DNA from: a virus
DNA length: 20,203 nt
Strand: one strand, 5' to 3'
Virus record (IMG/VR): IMGVR_UViG_3300012924_000267
Span: 1-20,203 of that record
Position numbers and translations under genes: made by a program. Position 1 is the first letter of the stretch. Each line of letters starts with the position of its first letter. The notes beneath the pieces are model-generated. The model did not search any database, had not been told where the DNA came from, and saw only the letters and a program-made list of their open reading frames with translations. This document shows positions 16,000 through 20,203 of the stretch, piece after piece.

Positions 16000-16599
16000 A
16001 TGCGAGCCATCGTGATCGTGGTGTTGCTGGCCGGGTGCCCACATCGGCCGTTGGCTCCCGGGGAGACACGCTGCTACAGCGCGCCGATGTTCGGTGGCGT
16101 GCAGACGCACTGCGAGACGGGGCAGCCCCAGCAGCCGCAAGGGCCGCCGCCCGGCCCATCTCCGTATCGGCCGCCGCCCGTCTACCAGCCTGGCGCACCT
16201 GGTTCGGCGCAGACGGTTCCGACCGACTACGGAATGTTGCCGCGCCAGGATCGGCCAGTGGCTGGGCCGGAAGTCAGGATTACCGAGTCCCCGCCATGGT
16301 GCTTCGATCGCGTCGTCGACGGTGGTGACGGCAGCTGCGATGACTCGCTGGTCGCCTGCAACCATGCTCGAGTGCGCTACGCGACGAAGCTCTTCGCTGG
16401 AAACCTCGACGCCCTCAGCGAGTGCTCGCTGCGCACGGCTACGGCTTGCATCGACACATCGTCGGTGCTGACCGGTGGATACGTGCGCGTATGCGCGACG
16501 AGCCTGGATGCGTGCGATCGCTGGATCGAAGCGCTGCGCTCGAGCGCTGACGCCAAGATCCTCACCGAGCGCTGCTACATACTGCGCGCCAAGTCGTAG
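16000..16599 (+). CDS. Cys-rich surface lipoprotein (possible lysogenic-conversion gene)
   Basis: 199 aa. ATG 16000 with GGGG just before gives a textbook lipoprotein leader: MRAIVIVVLLAGC, lipobox L-A-G-C, Cys13. Starts further upstream would spoil it. A Pro/Gln/Gly-rich linker (residues 50-100) leads to a compact C-terminal domain; there are ten Cys besides the lipidated one (for example PPWCF, GSCDDS, VACNH, ERCYI), probably paired as disulfides. The style matches outer-membrane lipoproteins of Myxococcota. It lies alone on its strand between the early operon and the repressor, so it probably has its own promoter and could be made in lysogens, for instance for superinfection exclusion. That role is inference. 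Confidence 0.7.
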   Translation: MRAIVIVVLLAGCPHRPLAPGETRCYSAPMFGGVQTHCETGQPQQPQGPPPGPSPYRPPPVYQPGAPGSAQTVPTDYGMLPRQDRPVAGPEVRITESPPWCFDRVVDGGDGSCDDSLVACNHARVRYATKLFAGNLDALSECSLRTATACIDTSSVLTGGYVRVCATSLDACDRWIEALRSSADAKILTERCYILRAKS

Positions 16600-16607
16600 C
16601 TCAAGCA

Positions 16608-16802
16608 TCACGGGAGCAACTCGGCCGGCGTAGTCTTCAGAGCCTTGGCCCACGCGGCGAGGTCATCGATCCGGAGCGAAGTCGCCCCGGTCTCGATGCG
16701 ATGCACGCGATCCTTCGTGGTGCCGAGCCGACTTGCGAGTTGTCGCAGGGTGAGCCCGAGTTCCTGGCGTCGCGCCTTGATGCGATTTGGTGTGGACTTC
16801 AC
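16608..16802 (-). CDS. XRE-family repressor (CI/Cro-like)
   Basis: 64 aa, a single HTH_3 domain: residues 18-45 (TLRQLASRLGTTKDRVHRIETG) are the helix-turn-helix, followed by LRIDDLAAWAKALKTTPAELLP. The start is GTG 16802; an in-frame stop 9 bases earlier, inside the operator, rules out a longer form. There is no Shine-Dalgarno sequence, so translation is weak or leaderless. It has no LexA-like cleavage domain, so induction would not be by RecA-stimulated self-cleavage. The operator palindrome lies 8 bases upstream of the start codon, so the protein probably represses both its own gene and the divergent one. It ends 8 bases from the convergent lipoprotein gene. Confidence 0.85.
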   Translation of the reverse strand: MKSTPNRIKARRQELGLTLRQLASRLGTTKDRVHRIETGATSLRIDDLAAWAKALKTTPAELLP

Positions 16803-16810
16803 GGAGAATA

Positions 16811-16829
16811 AGTCTCACGCTTTGAGACT
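16811..16829. promoter_or_regulatory. Operator O1, perfect 19-bp palindrome
   Basis: AGTCTCA-CGCTT-TGAGACT, seven-base arms with a 5-base spacer, between the two divergent HTH genes. The same GTCTCA-N5-TGAGAC pattern recurs at two more sites. The spacing suits a dimer of a small XRE protein. A further half-site, TGAGAC, lies at 16855-16860. TTGAGA within the site (16822-16827) could be the -35 of the rightward gene, though no good -10 follows. Confidence 0.75.
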
Positions 16830-16888
16830 CGGTGCAAGCCAACGTTGGGGTCGGTGAGACCGTCTACGCCGTTACCGTCGGGGAACCG

Positions 16889-17284
16889 ATGGAAAAGCAG
16901 CCGATCTCGAGGCCGAATGCGCCGGCTAAGGCAGATGTTGACCGCGTCACGCGCAGGTTCGAGCGGCTCAACAGCGGTACCGACTTCATCGACGCCGTAA
17001 TCGCAGCAGGGTTCGGCCGAGCCACCGCATTCCGCTTGCGCAACGGCGAGGCGAGCCTCGCGACGCTCCGCAAGTTCGAAGAATGGGTGGTCAAGCAGGA
17101 GAATGCTCGAGGCATTCGCTCTTCGGAGATCGCGCGCGCAATCGAGGAATGGACGGAGCTCGGCGACGATCTCGCGAAGCTTGACCCCGATCGGTTCAAC
17201 GAGATGCTCACCGCGCTGCGCGCGATCGTCGGGGCGACGAAGACGATCGACAGCGCAATGCGGACGATGTTCCGTCCTCGGTAG
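16889..17284 (+). CDS. Second HTH regulator, Cro- or CII-like position
   Basis: 131 aa from ATG 16889, preferred over GTG 16832 because the longer form would run over the operator region and has a composition unlike the rest; GGGGAA precedes the ATG at a short distance. Residues 12-70 look like a variant HTH: FIDAVIAAGFGRATAFRLRNGEASLATLRKF without the extra length of CI proteins. Residues 80-131 are a helical C-terminal domain (EEWTELGDDLAKLDPDRFNE) closely resembling the next gene, probably for dimerisation. It is divergent from the repressor across operator O1, which is the place of cro in a lambda-like switch. Confidence 0.65.
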   Translation: MEKQPISRPNAPAKADVDRVTRRFERLNSGTDFIDAVIAAGFGRATAFRLRNGEASLATLRKFEEWVVKQENARGIRSSEIARAIEEWTELGDDLAKLDPDRFNEMLTALRAIVGATKTIDSAMRTMFRPR

Positions 17285-17403
17285 CCACCGGGGTTCCACC
17301 GGTCCGGCATTCCGGAGCGGCGCGAAATCCCACGTTCGTCGTCGAGCATCATAGGGCTGTGTTACGTCTGGAAGGTCAACCGGCGTAGCCAGAGGCGATA
17401 CCA

Positions 17404-17616
17404 ATGACCGACGTGCAGGCAACAGGCGAAGTACTCGGCGATGACGTGAAGGCCGAGTGGGTGAAGTTGGCCGAGCGGCTCTCCACGGCGAGCCCTGACA
17501 AGTTCCGAGAGGTCCTGTCGGGCATGCGCGAAGTGGTCGACGCCCAGGAGCTGCTGGCGCGATACGACCGCACCTTGCTGCGTGGAAGACCGAGCAGATC
17601 ACCTCAGCTTAGCTGA
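17404..17616 (+). CDS. HTH-less paralogue of the upstream regulator's C-terminal domain
   Basis: 70 aa, ATG 17404 with AGAGGCG upstream. Residues 18-64 align without gaps to the last 47 residues of the upstream regulator (EWVKLAERL versus EWTELGDDL, SPDKFREVL versus DPDRFNEML), about 16 identities by eye plus many similar residues. The DNA-binding part is absent and replaced by a short acidic start. A free dimerisation domain would be expected to form inactive heterodimers with the regulator. Lambda-like switches seldom have such a part, so this is a candidate anti-regulator. Duplication then loss of the HTH is the simplest origin. Confidence 0.65.
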   Translation: MTDVQATGEVLGDDVKAEWVKLAERLSTASPDKFREVLSGMREVVDAQELLARYDRTLLRGRPSRSPQLS

Positions 17617-17617
17617 G
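17603..17617. repeat. 15-bp perfect palindrome at gene end
   Basis: CTCAGCT-T-AGCTGAG overlaps the stop of the HTH-less paralogue. It has no T-run after it, so it is not a standard terminator, and it differs from the GTCTCA operators. It may be another protein-binding site or an mRNA 3' hairpin. Confidence 0.5.
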
Positions 17618-17628
17618 CGATCTCGCCA

Positions 17629-17645
17629 GTCTCACCGAATGAGAC
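17629..17645. promoter_or_regulatory. Operator O2, perfect palindrome
   Basis: GTCTCA-CCGAA-TGAGAC has the same arms and 5-base spacer as O1. It lies 8 bases upstream of the -35 of the right-arm promoter and 41 bp, centre to centre, from O3, close to four helical turns, which would allow cooperative binding on one face. Confidence 0.75.
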
Positions 17646-17653
17646 GAAACCGC

Positions 17654-17681
17654 TTGACCGGTCTCGGTCGTCTCATGTACT
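17654..17681 (+). promoter_or_regulatory. Promoter of right-arm operon
   Basis: TTGACC (17654-17659), 16-base spacer, TGTACT (17676-17681). The predicted start site, about 7 bases downstream, is at 17688-17690, right at the ATG of the first gene, so the transcript is leaderless or nearly so. Operator O3 covers the -10, so bound repressor would block it. Confidence 0.6.
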
Positions 17682-17686
17682 GATAC
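17670..17686. promoter_or_regulatory. Operator O3, near-perfect, on the -10 element
   Basis: GTCTCA-TGTAC-TGATAC matches the O1/O2 pattern at 11 of 12 arm positions with the same spacer length. It overlaps the -10 hexamer TGTACT. A half-site GTCTCG sits at 17661-17666. Confidence 0.6.
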
Positions 17687-17689
17687 TGA

Positions 17690-17869
17690 ATGCGGGGAAT
17701 CGAAGTTGGAAGCCGGGTACTGGTCGAGGTCGGCCTCAACACCTACAAGTTCGGCAGGGTGAAGCTGGTCACCAGCTCGTGGTGCCGTGTGTGCCTCGAC
17801 GGTGAGAACGGCGCGGCGTTCGACTGGCACTGGGAGCGGGTGCGACCGGTCGTTGAGGAGGCCGCGTAG
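17690..17869 (+). CDS. Small protein, first gene of right-arm operon
   Basis: 59 aa from ATG 17690 to TAG. No Shine-Dalgarno sequence precedes it, and the promoter predicts a leaderless message. The sequence (SRVLVEVGLNTYKFGRVKLV, then WCRVCLDGENGAAFDWHWE) reads as a small all-beta fold like an SH3 or Tudor barrel, with a CxxC. The product is too short for a firm family. The next ATG follows the stop immediately. Confidence 0.55.
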   Translation: MRGIEVGSRVLVEVGLNTYKFGRVKLVTSSWCRVCLDGENGAAFDWHWERVRPVVEEAA

Positions 17870-18079
17870 ATGCGGGACCCTGCCACCGGTGCGGTCGTCA
17901 GCCGCAACCGCCGTTCGCTCAAGCTCCTGCCCGCGCTTGAGCATATCCACATGGCCTCCATCGTCGAGGCGTGGGAGCGCTACCGGACGGTCCGCGCCGC
18001 GGCTCGCGCGCTCGACATGCCGAAGTCGACGTTCCACGACCACCTCCAGGTCGCGCTTGGCCGGAGCGTGCAGCCGTGA
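17870..18079 (+). CDS. Small Fis/HTH_8-like DNA-binding protein
   Basis: 69 aa, ATG directly after the previous TAG, with GAGGAGG upstream. Residues 39-62 (RTVRAAARALDMPKSTFHDHL) are a helix-turn-helix of the Fis/HTH_8 or HTH_psq type: A-A-R-A-L, turn, S-T-F-x-x-H-L recognition helix. The first 25 residues are basic. As the second gene after the operator-controlled promoter it may be an early regulator. It overlaps the next gene by GTGA. Confidence 0.6.
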   Translation: MRDPATGAVVSRNRRSLKLLPALEHIHMASIVEAWERYRTVRAAARALDMPKSTFHDHLQVALGRSVQP

Positions 18080-18183
18080 ACCTCCGACGCATCGACCTGG
18101 TGGACCTCGCCGCCGGGCTCGTCATCATCGCGGTGGTCATCGGCATCGCGGCGCAAGTTCTCTCGTGGCTGGTGCTCGCGTGA
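18076..18183 (+). CDS. 35-aa single-span membrane protein
   Basis: GTG start in a GTGA overlap, stop in the next GTGA. A short polar start (NLRRIDLVDL) is followed by one strongly hydrophobic helix (LVIIAVVIGIAAQVLSWLVL). It could be a small toxin, an exclusion protein or a membrane regulator; nothing decides between these. Its reality is supported by tight coupling on both sides. Confidence 0.5.
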   Translation: MNLRRIDLVDLAAGLVIIAVVIGIAAQVLSWLVLA

Positions 18184-18350
18184 CACACCGCGGGTTCCCG
18201 GGCGAGGACGACTGGTCGGGCGAGCTCGAGCGCCGCCTCGACCGCGACAACGAGCACGAGCCGGTGCAGTTCCATCGGCAGCGCCCCACCCGTCTCGAGG
18301 TCATGTCGCGCCAGCTGTCGGCACTCGCGGCCGGTCGGAAGGAGCGCTAG
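18180..18350 (+). CDS. Small charged protein, unknown
   Basis: 56 aa from GTG 18180 in a GTGA overlap. It is highly charged: acidic first half (EDDWSGELERRLDRDNEHE), basic second half (RPTRLEVMSRQLSALAAGRK). Probably helical and soluble. No family recognised; support comes from coupling to both neighbours. Confidence 0.45.
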   Translation: MTHRGFPGEDDWSGELERRLDRDNEHEPVQFHRQRPTRLEVMSRQLSALAAGRKER

Positions 18351-18530
18351 ATGCGCGACGACTGCACCGCCTCCCACGAGGCGTCCAAGACCGACGACGC
18401 GCTGTGGGCCTCGTTCGAGCAGATCGGCTCGATGCCGACCTACAACGACGAGCCCGGCTCACCGCAGACCATCCTCCTGGCCAACTGCCCGCGCTGCCAC
18501 TCGACCATCTGTCGCGAGGTCAAGCCGTGA
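18351..18530 (+). CDS. Small zinc-ribbon protein
   Basis: 59 aa, ATG directly after the previous TAG. A C-terminal CPRCHSTIC (C46, C49, H50, C54) suggests a zinc knuckle. C5 and H9 near the start could complete it. The middle is acidic. Such very small ribbons recur in phage early regions, often without known function. Confidence 0.5.
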   Translation: MRDDCTASHEASKTDDALWASFEQIGSMPTYNDEPGSPQTILLANCPRCHSTICREVKP

Positions 18531-18724
18531 TCAACGTGCCGCTCGATATCGGCGACGCGACGGTACTCGGCCATCAACTCCGCGCCCTGGCCGCGACCGG
18601 CCACCCCAACGCCGAGGCGTGCGCCCTCATGCTGCGTGTCGGCGACGCGATGCTTGATGCCGTCGCATCCGCGGCTGACCAACGGCGGGCGCACGAGCTC
18701 TCGCTGAAGCTGGGGAAGCCGTGA
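18527..18724 (+). CDS. Small helical protein, unknown
   Basis: 65 aa from GTG 18527 in a GTGA overlap. Almost all Ala/Leu helix (ATVLGHQLRALAATG, CALMLRVGDAMLDAVASAADQ) ending in a charged stretch. It looks like a two-helix hairpin, possibly a dimer. No family recognised. Confidence 0.5.
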   Translation: MINVPLDIGDATVLGHQLRALAATGHPNAEACALMLRVGDAMLDAVASAADQRRAHELSLKLGKP

Positions 18725-18957
18725 CCGTCCTCTTCGCCGCCGTCTATATGCTTGGCGTATGCACGCCGCTGTTCCTCAGCGCGCTGCTTCAGATGCGCGC
18801 CGCCACCGCATCAGCCGCCGCGGGCCCAGCCGCGCGCCTTCCAACGCCTGAGGGCCCGCGGCCGCTGATTCCTGTCGCGAGACTACACCGCGATCTGCGC
18901 GCCGACATCACCCAAGCGCAGCGGCGCGACCGCTGGCGCGCGAAAGGAACACCGTGA
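18721..18957 (+). CDS. Small membrane-anchored protein
   Basis: 78 aa from GTG 18721 in a GTGA overlap. The N-terminus is one membrane helix (VLFAAVYMLGVCTPLFLSALL) with a short outer part, then an Ala/Pro linker and a basic cytoplasmic tail (RRDRWRAKGTP). Could be a membrane-bound early or superinfection-exclusion protein; no family recognised. Confidence 0.5.
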   Translation: MTVLFAAVYMLGVCTPLFLSALLQMRAATASAAAGPAARLPTPEGPRPLIPVARLHRDLRADITQAQRRDRWRAKGTP

Positions 18958-19160
18958 GCAAGAAGCTACCGAAGACAGTGCTCGTCATCCTGGACGATGC
19001 GAGCGATGGCGATGGCGATGGCCAGTACCTGCTGTCGTTCTTCAACACGCCTGACGACATCGAAGCCATCGACGACGGACAGACGGTCGGCGTCTATGAA
19101 CTGGTGGAAACGAAGGTCAAGCGCGAGTCGCATGAGCTCGTGAAGGGACGACGCAAGTGA
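18954..19160 (+). CDS. Small acidic protein, unknown
   Basis: 68 aa from GTG 18954 in a GTGA overlap. A basic start, a beta strand (TVLVILDD), an Asp/Gly-rich turn (SDGDGDGQ), then strands and a helix (TVGVYELVETKVKRESHELV). A small alpha/beta fold is likely. No known function. Confidence 0.5.
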   Translation: MSKKLPKTVLVILDDASDGDGDGQYLLSFFNTPDDIEAIDDGQTVGVYELVETKVKRESHELVKGRRK

Positions 19161-19567
19161 CCGAGCCAGAAAAGAAGCTGCCCGTGCAGATCCTCGCGAC
19201 AGCCACCGAGAACCGCACCGTCGGTCGCTGGAAGAAAGCGCACATCCGCAAGACGCTCGCGACGCTCGACGCCGAAGAGGCACGCGACATCGTGTTCGTC
19301 TCCGTGCAGGCCTGCTCCGGCGAGCTCGTCTCGTCGTTCGGCACCATCAAGCTCCGTATGCGGACCTATGTCGATTGGGAGGCGATGGTGCGCGCCTTGG
19401 TCATGTCGAACGTAATCGATGGCCTGCTCGCGACGTACACCAAGACGAGCGACCCATACATCCAGGCTCCCGACGGCTGGTCGGCCGAAGCTAAGGCCGA
19501 GGCGGTCCACACCAGCAGGAAGCGCCGCCCGGTGAAGGCGGCCGCGCGCCGAGTCCGCCGGCGCTGA
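19157..19567 (+). CDS. Basic-tailed early protein, unknown
   Basis: 136 aa from GTG 19157 in a GTGA overlap. Residues 1-90 look like a compact alpha/beta domain (LPVQILATATENRTVGRWKK, EEARDIVFVSVQAC). The last 25 residues are Lys/Arg/Ala-rich (RKRRPVKAAARRVRRR), typical of a nucleic-acid-binding tail. It ends the coupled chain of GTG genes. The domain is not one I recognise. Confidence 0.55.
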   Translation: MTEPEKKLPVQILATATENRTVGRWKKAHIRKTLATLDAEEARDIVFVSVQACSGELVSSFGTIKLRMRTYVDWEAMVRALVMSNVIDGLLATYTKTSDPYIQAPDGWSAEAKAEAVHTSRKRRPVKAAARRVRRR

Positions 19568-19755
19568 ACGTTTCGCGGCGCCGCTGATGATGAGCCACGG
19601 ACTTCACCAGGCCGTGGACTCGCTCCCCCGCAGTCACTGGCGCCGCACCTTCTCGATCGCAACCAACCAGGAGGTGCACCAAGGACGAACGAACCAGATC
19701 AGCTGTCCTCAGACAGCGGAAGAAACAGTCACCGGACGATCCGCCCGGTGATCTA
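19568..19755. other. Non-coding stretch with three hairpins
   Basis: No convincing gene lies here. A 54-codon ORF (ATG 19587 to TGA 19751) has no ribosome site. Three stem-loops are seen: 19592-19621 (CCACGG/CCGTGG extended by GAG/CTC with a bulged A), 19702-19717 (GCTGTC-CTCA-GACAGC), and 19729-19751 (TCACCGG/CCGGTGA, 9-base loop). They lead directly into the tRNA-like element, so the stretch may be one structured transcript. Confidence 0.45.
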
Positions 19756-19811
19756 CGAGGCGTAGCACGTGGCCGTGCAGCGTTGTCCCGGTTCGATTCC
19801 GGGCGCCCCGA
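19756..19811 (+). ncRNA. tRNA-like element without anticodon arm (or attachment-site remnant)
   Basis: A perfect T arm, CCCGG-TTCGATT-CCGGG, at 19787-19803 is followed by CGCCCCG (19804-19810) and A. Upstream, CGAGGCG (19756-19762) pairs with CGCCCCG at six of seven positions, then comes TA and a hairpin GCACG-TGGC-CGTGC (19765-19778) in the place of the D arm. No anticodon arm follows; only eight bases separate this arm from the T stem. C1-G72 with A73 is the pattern of proline tRNA. It cannot be a normal tRNA. Possible readings are a functional tRNA mimic, a decayed tRNA, or the tRNA 3'-end identity block of an attP site. Confidence 0.6.
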
Positions 19812-19853
19812 CGACCTGAAGTTCAGTTCCATTCCAACCATAAAGGGGTCGAG

Positions 19854-20156
19854 ATGAGCGACGCGACGATTTACGTGGTGATTGCCGAGCGAGGATGGGT
19901 GTTCGCCGGGCGCCTGACCCGCGAGGGCGACTACGCAGTCCTGGCGGACTGCCACAACGTCCGCCGATGGGACGCGAACCGCGGCATCGGTGCGCTAGCG
20001 CTCGAGGGCAAGGACGAAAAGACGGAGCTCAAGTTCTGCGGACGCGTGCGCATCCACGTGCTCGCGGTGGTCGCCGACGTCGAGTGCGACCAGGCGATCT
20101 GGAACGAGATCCTCGGAGCGCCGCGCGCTTCCACGAAGAAGTCGCGAAAGTCCTGA
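19854..20156 (+). CDS. DUF6948-like small protein
   Basis: 100 aa, ATG 19854 with AAAGGGG about 7 bases upstream. An alternating beta start (ATIYVVIAERGWVFAGRL) leads to RRWDANRGIGALALEGK and a C-terminal strand block (GRVRIHVLAVVADVECDQ). The W-x-A...G-x-x-A-L-A-x-x-G and the V-x-I-x-V-L-x-V...E layout match small phage proteins of the DUF6948 type as I recall them, function unknown. It follows the tRNA-like element without overlap and seems to be a separate transcription unit or a restart. Confidence 0.6.
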   Translation: MSDATIYVVIAERGWVFAGRLTREGDYAVLADCHNVRRWDANRGIGALALEGKDEKTELKFCGRVRIHVLAVVADVECDQAIWNEILGAPRASTKKSRKS

Positions 20157-20158
20157 AC

Positions 20159-20203
20159 GTGAGCGCTCTGCACGGCGCAGGTTCTCGAGACCGCTACGGC
20201 TCC
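20159..20203 (+). CDS. Possible gene start, cut by window end
   Basis: GTG 20159, two bases after the previous stop, opens a frame that runs to the window end (15 codons, MSALHGAGSRDRYGS). The close spacing is like that of the other genes here, but there is no clear ribosome site, so this is only a possibility. Confidence 0.3.
   Translation, partial: MSALHGAGSRDRYGS

Noticed and set aside
15943-16653. 236-codon - strand ORF opposite the lipoprotein gene
   Set aside because: The + strand has an ideal lipobox leader and sensible composition; the - strand product has no domain and would overlap the repressor end.
16832-16888. GTG 16832 as start of the second HTH protein
   Set aside because: It would add 19 residues read from the promoter/operator region, with no ribosome site; ATG 16889 gives a better N-terminus, though this is not certain.
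17304-17317. Inverted repeat TCCGG-CATT-CCGGA as terminator
   Set aside because: Short stem, no T-run; such matches are frequent by chance at this GC content.
17603-17617. Intrinsic terminator after the HTH-less paralogue
   Set aside because: Perfect palindrome but no following T-run; more A/T-free sequence and an operator come next.
19738-19811. Complete functional tRNA gene
   Set aside because: The TGG at 19770-19772 is not in a 7-base loop with U33, and no anticodon stem can be drawn; the acceptor partner lies too close.

Overview
This looks like a 20.2-kb segment of a high-GC temperate phage or prophage with podovirus-like virion genes. The host is probably a Gram-negative deltaproteobacterium of the Myxococcota type. 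That host guess is inference. It rests on three lipobox-bearing lipoproteins, an FG-GAP lipoprotein with an Asp/Ala/Pro-rich tail (PDAAVDAP) of the kind common in Haliangium/Kofleriaceae proteins, and a Cys-rich secreted lipoprotein. Terminase, portal, capsid, integrase and replicative helicase are not in the window, so this is a partial genome.

Left arm, 1-12496, all +: late genes. A tail nozzle/stabilisation-like protein (cut by the window edge) is followed by three large proteins with the order and composition of a podoviral DNA-ejection set (307, 694 and 738 aa); the first ends in an S74-like self-cleaving chaperone domain. Next come two probable tail or adhesion proteins, an FG-GAP lipoprotein, then a lysis-type cassette: membrane coiled-coil protein, small zinc protein, holin-like protein, small lipoprotein, small helical protein and an NlpC/P60-like endolysin. 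Three small genes close the arm.

Centre, 15946-12462, all -: a tightly coupled early/replication operon of seven genes, six of whose junctions share bases (five ATGA, one of 20 bases). It holds two unknowns, an HNH-like nuclease, a replisome organiser with a repeat-rich centre that is a candidate replication origin, a DnaC-like AAA+ helicase loader, a G39P-like loader, and a zinc-ribbon/ribbon-helix-helix protein. It converges with and overlaps the end of the late operon.

Control region, 16000-17690: a + strand Cys-rich lipoprotein converges with a 64-aa XRE repressor (-). The repressor is divergent from a second HTH protein (+), and between them is a perfect operator, AGTCTCA-CGCTT-TGAGACT. 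The second HTH protein is followed by a short paralogue of its C-terminal half without the HTH. After that come a second perfect operator and a third near-perfect one lying on the -10 of a good promoter. This is a lambda-like two-repressor switch with recognisable operator sites.

Right arm, 17690-20203, all +: a polycistron of very small genes, mostly unrecognised, many starting with GTG in 4-base GTGA overlaps. It ends at a 286-base non-coding stretch containing three hairpins and a tRNA-like element with acceptor, D-like and T arms but no anticodon arm. A DUF6948-like gene and the start of one further possible gene follow.
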